From the NCBI RefSeq assembly GCF_019396345.1, contig NZ_JAHKRM010000001.1, positions 248,001 through 312,000 of the forward strand: DNA of 64,000 bases, given 5' to 3'. The notes beneath the pieces were generated by a model that saw only the letters and a list, made by a program, of their open reading frames with translations, did no database searches and had not been told where the DNA came from. How positions within the stretch are numbered: position 1 is the first letter of the stretch; each line of letters opens with the position of its first letter. Positions 28,018 through 37,600 of the stretch are shown here, in pieces. The position numbers and the translations under genes were made by a program. This DNA is from Nonomuraea guangzhouensis (lineage in GTDB: Bacteria > Actinomycetota > Actinomycetes > Streptosporangiales > Streptosporangiaceae).

Positions 28018-28455
28018 ATGTTCTCGCCCCGCCGACTGGCAGCGACCGCCGCAATCCTCGGAGTTCTGGCCGTTGCCGTGCTCGCGCTGCTCGTCCTTGC
28101 CGATCTGCTCACGCTCGGCGCCGCCGCGACTTCGGGGGCGTTCGCCATCACGCTGGCCGGGCTCGCCCTGCTCGTGCTGACCGTACGGCGCATCGACGGC
28201 AAGGCCCAGCGCATCGACCTGCGAGTCAAGAAGCACGAGGCCGAGCTGGCCAAGACCGCCACGGCGCTCAAGCGCATCGAGTCGCGGCTGGACCGCCTGA
28301 CCGAGGCCGTCGAGCAGTCGGCCAAGCGTCGCGAGGATGATCTCGGCGCGATCCTGGCCTCGCTGGGCGAGGACCGGGTCAACGCGATGACGCGGGCGCG
28401 AGAGGTGGAGGAGCTGCGCGAGGAGATCCGCGCGCTGGCCAAGGACCCGGCATGA
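28018..28455 (+). CDS. Small membrane protein with C-terminal coiled coil
   Basis: A 145-residue protein. Two hydrophobic helices (about 10-30 and 37-57) are followed by a long charged coiled coil (residues 65-145, KKHEAELAKTATALKRIESR and on). It is the first gene of a plus-strand operon with three glycosyltransferases and overlaps the next by ATGA. AAAGG stands 9 bases before the ATG. It could anchor the coiled-coil glycosyltransferases at the membrane (inference). Confidence 0.8.
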   Translation: MFSPRRLAATAAILGVLAVAVLALLVLADLLTLGAAATSGAFAITLAGLALLVLTVRRIDGKAQRIDLRVKKHEAELAKTATALKRIESRLDRLTEAVEQSAKRREDDLGAILASLGEDRVNAMTRAREVEELREEIRALAKDPA

Positions 28456-29945
28456 CGCGGGTCAGGCACAACGACTGGGGAACGCTCGAGCCGCCGGCCA
28501 TCGGCGCCTGGCAGCCCGCTCTGACCGTTTCCGTGGTGATTCCCGCCTACAACTGCGCACCGGCGCTCGCCCGGACCGTGGCCGCGCTGGCGGAGCAGAC
28601 CTATCCCGCCGCGCTGGTCGAGGTCGTCATCGCCGACGACGGCAGCGAACCGCCCATCGACCTGCCCGGCGTCCGGGTGGTCCGGGTACGCGAGGGCTGG
28701 GGACGCGGCGCGGCCAGGGAGACCGGCCGGCTCGCCGCGACCGGCGACGTGATCCACTGGCTCGACTCGGACATGGTCCTGGCCCCGGATCACCTGGAAG
28801 CGCACATGCGCTGGCACCACCTCATCGACCACGCCGTCGTGATCAGCGACACCCGGTTCGTGTCGGCCCTGGGCGAGGAGGGCACCCGGACCGAGTACAC
28901 GCGCATGACCCTGGAGTCCACCAGAATGCTCAAGGACGCGGGTTCGAGCGCGTACCTGCTGCACACCGGCGCCTCCACCTCGGTACGCGCCGACCTGCTG
29001 CGCGACGCGGGCGGCGTCGACACCAGCCTGAACATGGCCGAGGACACCGAGCTCGGCTACCGGCTGGCGCAGGCCGGGGCGGTGTTCATCCCCGACGAGC
29101 AGGCTCGCGCCTGGCATGTCGGCCCGTCCACCGTGATGCGCCGCGAGAAGGACGTACACCGGCACAACTGGTCGTTCCTCGGCGATCTGCTCCCCGAGCT
29201 GCGCTGGCTGCGCGGCCATCCGCGACGCCGCTGGCTGGTGCCGTACGTCCAGGTCGTCGTGGAGGCGGCCGGCTACGAGCGGACGCGCGCCAGTGCCGAC
29301 TCCGCGCTGGCCGGGACGATCACCGACACGGCCGTGGCCATCGTCGGCCCCTGGGACAAGCTGACGGACGAGCGCCGTGACAGCCTCGACGACCCGCTGC
29401 TCGACCTGCGCCTCATCCACAACCTCTACCGGAACGAACCGCGCGTCACGTTCGTGACGTCCGCGCCCGACTCGGCGGCCCCGGCGCCCTTCCTGCTCAC
29501 GCTCCCGTCCGGCTGGGTGCTGGGCGCCGACACGCTCTCCCGGCTCGTACGGCTGGCCGACCAGGACACGCTGGGACTCGTCTGCGCCGTGCTCGACGAG
29601 GGCGAGGCCGGAGTCGTGGCCGCCAGGCTGGAGCGCACCGCGGCCTTCTCCCGTGCGGCCCTCTTCCACGGCGGGATCGATGATCTGGTGGACGAGATGT
29701 TCGGATCGCTCTGGGTGAGCGGGGCCGAGTACGGCTTCGCCCCGGAGGACCAGGCCGAGCCGCTGGCCGGAGACCCGGCCAAGTGGCGGGCGCTGGCAGG
29801 CAAGCGGCAGGACGAGGTGAAGGAGCTGCAGGCGGAGATCGAGCGGCTGACGGCCGAGGTGGACCGGCTGTCCGCCGATCCCGTCCCCGACGCTCCGGCC
29901 GGGCCGCTGACCTCGCTCATCAAGCACCTGCGGAGCGCCGGATGA
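28452..29945 (+). CDS. Family 2-like glycosyltransferase (paralogue D)
   Basis: A 497-residue protein of the A/B/D/F family. It begins TRVRHNDWGTLEPPAIGAW, then LTVSVVIPAYN, DSD at 105-107, EAHMRWHH and AEDTELGYRLAQAG. The shared C-terminal module has VGPWDKL, PFLLTLPSGWVLGADTLSRL, AARLERTAAFSRA and a final short coiled coil (QDEVKELQAEIERLTAEVDR). It overlaps its neighbours on both sides by ATGA, so the operon is tightly coupled. Confidence 0.88.
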   Translation: MTRVRHNDWGTLEPPAIGAWQPALTVSVVIPAYNCAPALARTVAALAEQTYPAALVEVVIADDGSEPPIDLPGVRVVRVREGWGRGAARETGRLAATGDVIHWLDSDMVLAPDHLEAHMRWHHLIDHAVVISDTRFVSALGEEGTRTEYTRMTLESTRMLKDAGSSAYLLHTGASTSVRADLLRDAGGVDTSLNMAEDTELGYRLAQAGAVFIPDEQARAWHVGPSTVMRREKDVHRHNWSFLGDLLPELRWLRGHPRRRWLVPYVQVVVEAAGYERTRASADSALAGTITDTAVAIVGPWDKLTDERRDSLDDPLLDLRLIHNLYRNEPRVTFVTSAPDSAAPAPFLLTLPSGWVLGADTLSRLVRLADQDTLGLVCAVLDEGEAGVVAARLERTAAFSRAALFHGGIDDLVDEMFGSLWVSGAEYGFAPEDQAEPLAGDPAKWRALAGKRQDEVKELQAEIERLTAEVDRLSADPVPDAPAGPLTSLIKHLRSAG

Positions 29946-31834
29946 TCCGCGAACTGCTGGCCGAGCTGCCCAAGGCCCGGATCTTCCTGGCCGGGGTCGA
30001 GCACGACGTCGAGGCCGTGGACCTGGACCGGGACCTGCTGGAGCCGTTCGCGGAGGCGGAGAAGGTGCACGAGGTGCTCATCCTCGCCCGTACCCCTGCC
30101 GACCTGCGCCGGGCCGCCACGCTGCACAAGCTGCTGCCGGACGCCCGGCGGGTGGTCGTGGCCGTGCTCGACACGCCCGCCTCCCATCCGGCGCCCGTGC
30201 CCACCCCGACGCCCGCGCACCGCTGGCGCTCGCTCACGGATCTGCGGGTCCACCAGCCGAAGGACAGGGTGTGGGTGGTGGACGCGCGGTTCTCGGCGCC
30301 CACCCCGGCCGGCCGTACGGTGACCGCGACGGCTCGGGCGTTCGCCGGGCACCGGCTCGACGTGATCACGGCGCCCGCGGCGGCGATCGCCGGCGTCGGC
30401 GCGGCGGCCTGGCGTCCCGGCGACCCGAACGCGACGCCCGCCGAGGTGACCGGGCCGGTGCCGGAACGAGTCGGCGCCCCGGGCAGCGACGTCGTGCTGC
30501 GCACGCTCGACGACGCCCCGGCTCCGGCCCCGGCTGACTGGTCCGGGTCGCAGACGCCGATCGAGCGGCCGACCTCGCGGTCCGCGAGCTGGGAGCGGCT
30601 CGGCCGCCCCGGCGGCGCCGGGCTGTCGCTGGTCGATCCCGACGTGCTCGGCGAGCCGTCGATGATCCCGCCGGTCGACGAGCGGCTGGTCAACCCGCAG
30701 GGCTTCGTCACCACCCCGTCGCGCGGTCTGGCGTCCCTGGTGGAGCGCGACGGCCGCTGGTCGGTCGTGCTCGACGGGAAGGTGGTGACGGCGTTCGCCG
30801 AGTCGGGCGGCGTGACGGACGCCGACGTGGGCAGGCTCCGGCAGATCCGCGGCGTGGAGATCGACTGGCACCACGCCCACAGCGGCCCGCTCGCCGCCGT
30901 CCGCGTGCTCACGGGCCTGGCCGCGGCCGGGGTGCCGCTGATCGCGCACACGGTGCCGCGCTGGGCGGGCGCCCTCGGCGACGAGCTCGCCAGGCTGCTG
31001 CTCCGCGATCCCGATCTCTCCGACGAGCTCCGCCGCGAGGAGCACAGCATCCGGCTACGCCGCCAGGCGCTGCGCACCCATGGCGTCGCCGCCCGCTGGG
31101 AGCAGCTCGGCGCCCCCGCCCCCGCTCCCCCGCTGACCTCGGTCCTGCTGGCGACGCGGCGGGCCGACATGGTCGGGTTCGCGCTCGACCAGGTCGGCCG
31201 GCAGCGCGACGTCCAGCTCGAAGTGATCCTCGCCCTCCACGGCGTACCCCCGGGCCATACAGACGTGGCCGCGGCCATCGCCGCCTTCGACGGCCCGCTG
31301 ACCATCCTGGAAGCGGACCACCAGGCGGTGTTCGGTGAGGTGCTCAACGAGGCGGCGGCGCGGGCCTCGGGGTCGTTCCTGCTGAAGATGGACGACGACG
31401 ACTGGTACGGCCCCGACTTCCTGGCCGACCTGCTGCTCGCGCATTCCTATTCGGGGGCCCAGGTGGTGGGCACCGTGCCGGAGTTCGTCTACCTGTCGTC
31501 GATCGACGTCACCGTGCACCGCAAGCAGATCACCGAGCAGATCACCAGCTTCGTCGCGGGCGGCACGATCCTGGTGGAACGCTCGGCGTTCCAGGCGGTG
31601 GGCGGTTTCCGGCCGCTGCGCCGGTCGGTCGACACCCAGTTCCAGGAGGCGCTGCAGGCGGCCGGCGGGCAGATCTACCGTACGCACGGCCTCGGGTACA
31701 TCCTGCGCCGCGGCCCCGCCGCCAACCACACCTGGCAGGAGCCGATCGGCACGTTCCTGCAGCGCAACAGGAACCAGTGGCGCGGCTTCCGCCCCAGTGC
31801 CCTGATGGAACTGGAAGGGAGCGCGCAGCCGTGA
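29942..31834 (+). CDS. DDDDWYGP-type glycosyltransferase with long N-terminal extension (paralogue E)
   Basis: A 630-residue protein. Residues 1-260 are a unique N-terminal region (LLAELPKARIFLAGVEHDVE, Pro-rich linker near 75-90) with no match in C. Residues about 265-400 form the region shared with C. The GT domain has SVLLATRRADMV, the acidic cluster MDDDDWYGPD at D484-D487, YSGAQVVGT and NQWRGFRPSALMELEG. It starts with ATG at 29942 inside the stop of D and ends overlapping the GTG start of F. Confidence 0.87.
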   Translation: MIRELLAELPKARIFLAGVEHDVEAVDLDRDLLEPFAEAEKVHEVLILARTPADLRRAATLHKLLPDARRVVVAVLDTPASHPAPVPTPTPAHRWRSLTDLRVHQPKDRVWVVDARFSAPTPAGRTVTATARAFAGHRLDVITAPAAAIAGVGAAAWRPGDPNATPAEVTGPVPERVGAPGSDVVLRTLDDAPAPAPADWSGSQTPIERPTSRSASWERLGRPGGAGLSLVDPDVLGEPSMIPPVDERLVNPQGFVTTPSRGLASLVERDGRWSVVLDGKVVTAFAESGGVTDADVGRLRQIRGVEIDWHHAHSGPLAAVRVLTGLAAAGVPLIAHTVPRWAGALGDELARLLLRDPDLSDELRREEHSIRLRRQALRTHGVAARWEQLGAPAPAPPLTSVLLATRRADMVGFALDQVGRQRDVQLEVILALHGVPPGHTDVAAAIAAFDGPLTILEADHQAVFGEVLNEAAARASGSFLLKMDDDDWYGPDFLADLLLAHSYSGAQVVGTVPEFVYLSSIDVTVHRKQITEQITSFVAGGTILVERSAFQAVGGFRPLRRSVDTQFQEALQAAGGQIYRTHGLGYILRRGPAANHTWQEPIGTFLQRNRNQWRGFRPSALMELEGSAQP

Positions 31835-33516
31835 CCCCTCGTATCCGCGGCAACGACTACGGCGTGCTCACCCCGCCCCTCCTCGGCCAGTGGACACCCG
31901 AGCTGACCGTCACCGTCGTCGTCCCGGCCCACGACCGCCAGGAGACGCTGGACCTCACGCTGGCCGCCCTGTCCGCGCAGAGCTACCCGGCCGAACTGCT
32001 CGACGTGATCGTCGTGGACGACGGCAGCGCGGTGCCGGTACACCTGCCCGAACTCACCCCGGCCCGCACCCGCCTCATCACCAGCCCGCCCGGCGGCTGG
32101 GGCCGCGCCTGGGCCGTACAGGCCGGCATCGACGCCGCCACCGGTGAGATCATCTTCGTGCTGGACGCGGACATGGTCCCCCATCGCCGGCACGTCGAGG
32201 CCCAGCTCCGCTGGCACCACCTGGCCCCGTACCTGGTCGTACTGGGGTGGATCGACTTCACCGCCGGCGAGGTGCTGCCCACCCCCGGCGAGGTGCGCCA
32301 GGCGCTCGAAGACGGCCACGAGGACAAGCTGTTCCCCCTCTCCCCGCACCGCCACGACTGGGCCGAGAAGATCATCCTCGACCACGAGGGCCTGCGCACC
32401 GCCCCGAACTCCCTGGCCACCCGCATCCACGTGGGCGCCACCGTCTCCTACCCCGCTTCGCTGCTGCGCTCGGTCGGCGGCCTGGACACCTCTCTGGTGC
32501 TGGCGGAGGACACCGAGCTCGGCTACCGGCTCACCCAGGCGGGCGCCGTGTACGTACCGGACCCGGACTCGCGCGCGTGGCACATCGGGCTGCCGACGGC
32601 CATGCGCGACTTCCTGTCGTTGAAGCGGTACAACGACCCTTACGTGGCGGACCGCGTACCGTACCGGCGCTACCTGCGCACGGACCCGGGCCGGCAATGG
32701 CTCGTCCCGTACGTGGACGCGACCGTCCCCGCGGCGGGCTACGAGGACGTCCGCGCGACGGTCGACGGCCTGCTGGCGAGCTCGGTGCCGGACGTCGCGA
32801 TCACCATCACCGGCCCCTGGTCCGCGCTGGGGAACGGCCGCCGCTCCCCGCTCAGCGACCCCGACCTGGACCTCCGCCTCATCCACGCCACCTTCGAACA
32901 CGATCCCCGGGTACGGCTGGCCGACACCTCGGGGTCTCCCGAGGTCGTGCCGCCGTTCCGTCTCCTCGTGCCGCCTGGCTGGGTTCCCGCGCGCGACACC
33001 CTGCAACGCCTCGTCAACCACCTGGAAGAGCACGACGGCGGCGCCCTCCTGATCGCCCTCGACGAGAACGACCAGGGCGTCACCGTGGCCAGACTCGAAC
33101 GCACCGCCGCCCTCTCCCGCGCCGCCCTGGTGTCCCACCCCGGCGAACACCTGGACACCGTCCTGGACGAGGTCTTCGGCCTGGAATGGCTGGACGGCGA
33201 CACCTGGGGCTTCACCCGCCGCCCCCCGCTCTACCCGCCCCGCCGCCGCGTCCCCGAACTGGACCGGATCACCGCCCAGTACGAGAAGGAGGTCACCCGC
33301 CTCCGCAAACGCACCGCCCTCATGCAGGCCGAACTCGCCCAACTCCGCAGAGAGGCGGGCAAGGGCCGCAGAGACGCGGAACGGTGGCGCGAAAAGGCCG
33401 AGTCGTGGCGCCGCGAGGCCGTCCGCCTGACCCGCGCAAGGGACCGCGACCGGGACCGCACGGTACTCAAACGCGCCGTCCGCCGCGTCCGCAACCTGGC
33501 CTTCCCGGACACCTGA
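31831..33516 (+). CDS. Family 2-like glycosyltransferase with coiled-coil tail (paralogue F)
   Basis: A 561-residue paralogue of B. It begins TPRIRGNDYGVLTPPLLGQW, then LTVTVVVPAHD, DAD at 112-114, EAQLRWHH and AEDTELGYRLTQAG. The C-terminal module carries ITGPW, PPGWVPARDTLQRL, ARLERTAALSRA and GEHLDTVLDEV. Residues about 475-555 form a charged coiled coil. The GTG start at 31831 overlaps the stop of E as GTGA. It is the last gene of the 28018-33516 operon. Confidence 0.88.
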   Translation: MTPRIRGNDYGVLTPPLLGQWTPELTVTVVVPAHDRQETLDLTLAALSAQSYPAELLDVIVVDDGSAVPVHLPELTPARTRLITSPPGGWGRAWAVQAGIDAATGEIIFVLDADMVPHRRHVEAQLRWHHLAPYLVVLGWIDFTAGEVLPTPGEVRQALEDGHEDKLFPLSPHRHDWAEKIILDHEGLRTAPNSLATRIHVGATVSYPASLLRSVGGLDTSLVLAEDTELGYRLTQAGAVYVPDPDSRAWHIGLPTAMRDFLSLKRYNDPYVADRVPYRRYLRTDPGRQWLVPYVDATVPAAGYEDVRATVDGLLASSVPDVAITITGPWSALGNGRRSPLSDPDLDLRLIHATFEHDPRVRLADTSGSPEVVPPFRLLVPPGWVPARDTLQRLVNHLEEHDGGALLIALDENDQGVTVARLERTAALSRAALVSHPGEHLDTVLDEVFGLEWLDGDTWGFTRRPPLYPPRRRVPELDRITAQYEKEVTRLRKRTALMQAELAQLRREAGKGRRDAERWREKAESWRREAVRLTRARDRDRDRTVLKRAVRRVRNLAFPDT

Positions 33517-33589
33517 CCGGCGATCACCCGGCGGCGCCGAACCAAACTCCGTGATCGCTTGTCTGATCAGGTGAGCGAGGAGGGGTCGC

Positions 33590-34630
33590 ATGTTCTTCCG
33601 GTCCATTGCCGCCACGTTCGCAGCCATGGTGATCATCGTGGCCGGCGTGCCGTCAGCAAGCGCGCAGGCGCCAAGAAGCATCAAGCTCGCCGGTACGTCG
33701 GGCGAGCTCTACGACCAACAGGGAGCGGTCCGTCTGGCCTCGTACTCCCTCGTCTTCGACGCCGGCCAGGGCTACTACGGTTATATGCGCACGGGCGACA
33801 AGTTCGGCAAGACGCCCTACCGCGAGGCGCTGGTCGCGCCGGGGCAGAGGTGGGTGGCCGGGATTCCGGACTACCGGCTCTGGATGGCCATGAGGAAGAT
33901 CGACCTGATCGACCGTAAGAGCGGGCGCACGTACACGATCGCCCTGCCCGCGCCCGTGACATCCCCGGAATGGTCACCGGACGGCCGTACGCTCCTGCTC
34001 ACCGCGTACCAGGAACACCGTGACGGCAGCCTGACCATCATCGGCTTCATCACCCTGAACGTCACCGACCGCGTTCCCCACCTGGTCAAGACGGGACCCC
34101 GCCATCGCGTCACCGATTGGGCCATCGGGCGTTCCTTCCGCTTCTACTTCGCCGGCCAGGCCGACGGGGTGCTGGCCAGGCACGACGCGGCCGAGTCCCC
34201 ATCGGCCAAGAGCCGCATCGCCGTCTATGGGCTGGACGGAAAGCGGCGCAGGTTCTACACGGGCGTCGGCGTCTTCGATGAATGGAGCGCCGGGACGGTC
34301 TCCTCACCTTCGGGACGCTTCTTCGCCACCGTGGTGCGTAAGAACGACAACGGGCGTGACATCGGCATCGTCGAGGCGTCGACCGGAAAGATCCTTCACC
34401 GGGTCGGCGGCCGGGGCATCCAGGCCTTCGCCGGCTGGTACGACGACGAGCACGTCATCTTGAAGCGGGAGCGCGGCAAGACGGTGACTTTCCAGCGCGT
34501 CGCCTTCTCCGGCGTCGCCGACCTCGATCTGATCAAGGAAAAGCTCATCGCCGGTCCGGCCGACTACAAGCCGCACCTGGAGCGGGTCAACTTCGTCCCG
34601 TCGTCACCTCCGGATGCTGGACGAGGTTGA
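33590..34630 (+). CDS. Secreted beta-propeller-like protein
   Basis: A 346-residue protein with a clear signal peptide (RSIAATFAAMVIIVAGVPSA, cleavage near SAQA). The mature part has TolB/WD40-like repeats (SPEWSPDGRTLLLTAYQ, SSPSGRFFATVVR, WYDDEHVILKR), consistent with an extracytoplasmic propeller. GGAGGGG lies 5 bases before the ATG. It is followed 45 bases later by a kinase whose C-terminal part is also propeller-like, so the two may form a sensing unit (inference). Confidence 0.78.
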   Translation: MFFRSIAATFAAMVIIVAGVPSASAQAPRSIKLAGTSGELYDQQGAVRLASYSLVFDAGQGYYGYMRTGDKFGKTPYREALVAPGQRWVAGIPDYRLWMAMRKIDLIDRKSGRTYTIALPAPVTSPEWSPDGRTLLLTAYQEHRDGSLTIIGFITLNVTDRVPHLVKTGPRHRVTDWAIGRSFRFYFAGQADGVLARHDAAESPSAKSRIAVYGLDGKRRRFYTGVGVFDEWSAGTVSSPSGRFFATVVRKNDNGRDIGIVEASTGKILHRVGGRGIQAFAGWYDDEHVILKRERGKTVTFQRVAFSGVADLDLIKEKLIAGPADYKPHLERVNFVPSSPPDAGRG

Positions 34631-34675
34631 GTAACGCCACGCAACCATCTGGTCGCACCGGTCGTCCAACCCGTC

Positions 34676-37600
34676 ATGCGCAGCACACTCATCGACGGCG
34701 ACCCGCAGCGGCTCGGGGAATACTGGCTGGCCAGCCGGATCGGGGCGGGCGGGCAAGGCGTCGTGTACGAGGCCTACGACCCGGCGGGCACCAGGGTCGC
34801 GGTCAAGGTGCTGCGCGGCGACCCGGTCAGCCGGCCCGAGCTGCGCGATCGCCTGGCCAAGGAGGCGGTCGCGGCGCAGCGGGTGGCCTCGTTCTGTACG
34901 GCCAGGGTGCTCGGCGTCCATCTGGAGGGGTCCAGGCCGTACATCGTCAGCGAGTACGTCGAAGGCCCGAGCCTGCGCGGGGCCGGGCGGGTGTTCCGCG
35001 GCGACGACCTGCACCGGCTGGCCACCGCGATCGCCACGGCGCTGACCGCCATCCATGACGCGGGCGTCGTGCACCGTGACCTCAAGCCGGACAACGTGCT
35101 GCTCGGCCCCGACGGGCCCCGCGTGATCGACTTCGGCGTGGCCCGCACGATGGAGATGTCGCTCACCGCCACGGGAGAGGTGGCGGGCACGCCCAGTTAC
35201 ATGGCGCCGGAGGTGTTCTCGGGCGAGCGGGCGGGGCCGCCCGCGGACGTGTTCGCCTGGGGCGCGATCATCCTGTACGCCGCCACCGGCGAGGATCCGT
35301 TCACCGCGGAGGCGCTGGGCGCGGTCATGCACCGCGTCCTCTCCCACGAACCCGACCTGGCCGCGCTGCCCGAACCGCTGCGCCGCCTGGTGCGCGCGGC
35401 GCTGGCCAAGGACCCCGGCCTCCGCCCGACCGCGCTCGAACTCCTGCTCGGGCTGGTCAACAGCGATGGACGGCTGGACACCGCGCGGCTGCTCGAGCAG
35501 GGCGCCGGCGACGGCGAACGGATCGGGACCACCGCCGACGACCCCGCGCTGGGCGTCATCGCCGAGGACGCCTACGCCGCTCTCGGCCCCGCCGACAAGG
35601 AGCTGGTCCCCGAGCTGTTCCTGCGGCTGGTCACGGTGACCGCCGAGGACGAGCTGGCGCTGCGCGAACTCCGCAGGTCCGAGCTCCCCGACGGCATCGA
35701 CCGGGTGCTGGACGCGTTCACGTACCTGGTCTCCAAAGGAGATCCGGTACGACTGCTGCGCCCCGCCCTACCGCTGGCCTGGCCCCGGCTGCGCGCCTGG
35801 ATCGCCGCGAACCGGGACGGACTGGTCGTGCACCGGCAGATCTGGACCGCCGCGGAGCGCTGGGAGGAGCACGGGCGCAAGGACGCCGACCTGTTCCACG
35901 GCAGTTCGCTGGACGACGCGCTGCGCTGGGCCGCGGCCGACCGCAGGAACATCACGCTCACCCCCGGCGAGCGGGACTTCCTCTCGGCGGCAGCCACGCT
36001 CAGCAGGCGCCGATCCCGCCGGACCAGGCTCCTGTCCATCGGGCTCGCCGTGCTCCTGGTGCTGGCCCTGGTGGCGGGAGGTCTGGCCGTACGGCAGAGC
36101 ATCATGCTCGCCGATCAACGCGACGTGGCCGAGTCCGCCCGCCTGGCCGGGGTGGCCGACACGGTGAGAGGCAAGGACCCCGTGCTGGGCATGCTGCTCA
36201 GCACCGCGGCCGCGCGGCTGTCCTCCACCGCCGAGGCCAGGTCGAGCCTGCTCGCCTCGGTCGTCGACCAGGGTGGCGCGGCCTTTCACGACCCCGACAC
36301 CGGGCCCGACGTGGTACGCGCGCTCAGCGCCGACGGCCGCTCGCTGATCAGTGTCAGTCCCGGCGAGGTCAGGGTGTGGGACGTGACGACCGGCAGGCGG
36401 ACCGGCGGCTTCACCGGGCTCGGCCTGACCGGCAGGCTCCTGCGCCAGGCCGCGGTCAGCGAGGACGGGCGGCTGCTGGCCGTCGCCGACAGCGAAGGCG
36501 TCGGCCTCTGGGAACTGGCCACCGGCAAGCGGACGGGCCGGCGCCTGCCCGCCAGCGAGATGCTCGACCTGAGCATCGGCTTCAGCGGCGGCCTGCTCGT
36601 CGTCGACGTCGGACAGGGCAAAAGCGCCTACAACCCGCGTACCGGAAAGACGACCACGCTGCCCACGCTCGTCAAGGCCGCGATCCACCCGGGCGGCGAC
36701 TACGCCGTGGCCGGACACGAGCGCTGGGCGCTGCCATCGGGCAAGGCCCAACGCGGTTTTCCCGGCATCTGCGCCGACTGCACCCCTGTCTCGGCGTTCA
36801 GCCGCGACGGGCGGCTCCTGGCCATCGCCGACAACGGCGGCCTCACCGTCTTCGACGCCCGTACCCGCAAGGAGATCACCACGATCGCGGACTGGGAACC
36901 CATGGCTTCGCCGGTGTTCAGTCCGGACGGCAAGGTCCTCGCGGGGATCGGTTCGACGATCAGGCTCTACCATCTGAACGCCGACGAACCGCTGATGCTC
37001 GAACGCGCCATAGCGGACCCGGTGTCCGCGGTCGCCTTCGGCCCGACCGGGCTGCGCTACCTGAGCGAGGACACGGTGATCACGCTCCAGCCGTACGTCG
37101 CCGCGGACGAGACCGTGGACGAGGTGGAGTTCAGCGCCGACGGCCACCTGATCGCCACGCACGCCCTGGGCTCCACCAAGATCACGCTGAACAGCAAGGC
37201 GTTCGAGGCGGGGACGCTCCCGGACTACGACAGCGAGCTCACCTTCAGCCGGGACGGCAGGCGGCTGGCGATCAAACGGAGCGACGATGTCACCGTCTGG
37301 GACACCGCCACCTGGCACAAACTGGCCAAGGTCCCGACCGCTCCCGACTCGGACGGCGCGCTGCCGGCCCCGGCCGGACTCTGGACGACCGACCAGAAGA
37401 CCTTCACGCTCTGGCAGGTCCCCGGCGGCAAGCGGCTCAAGCAGGTGACCAGGCCACGCCTGCTCGGCTGGACGGTCGCCGCGGACGGGCGCCTCATCGG
37501 CCTGGACGCGAGCCTGCTACGCCTGGTGGACCTCGAGACCGGGCGCCGGTTCGGACCGCGGCTGCCGTTCTCCGGCAACGCGGAGGAGGTCTGGTTCAGC

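Noticed and set aside
27999..29927. 642-residue minus-strand open frame
   Set aside because: It is the complement of the glycosyltransferase D gene, which has family motifs, ATGA coupling and a ribosome binding context.
31675..33684. 669-residue minus-strand open frame
   Set aside because: Complement of glycosyltransferase F; Gly/Val/Arg/Asp-rich text without motifs.
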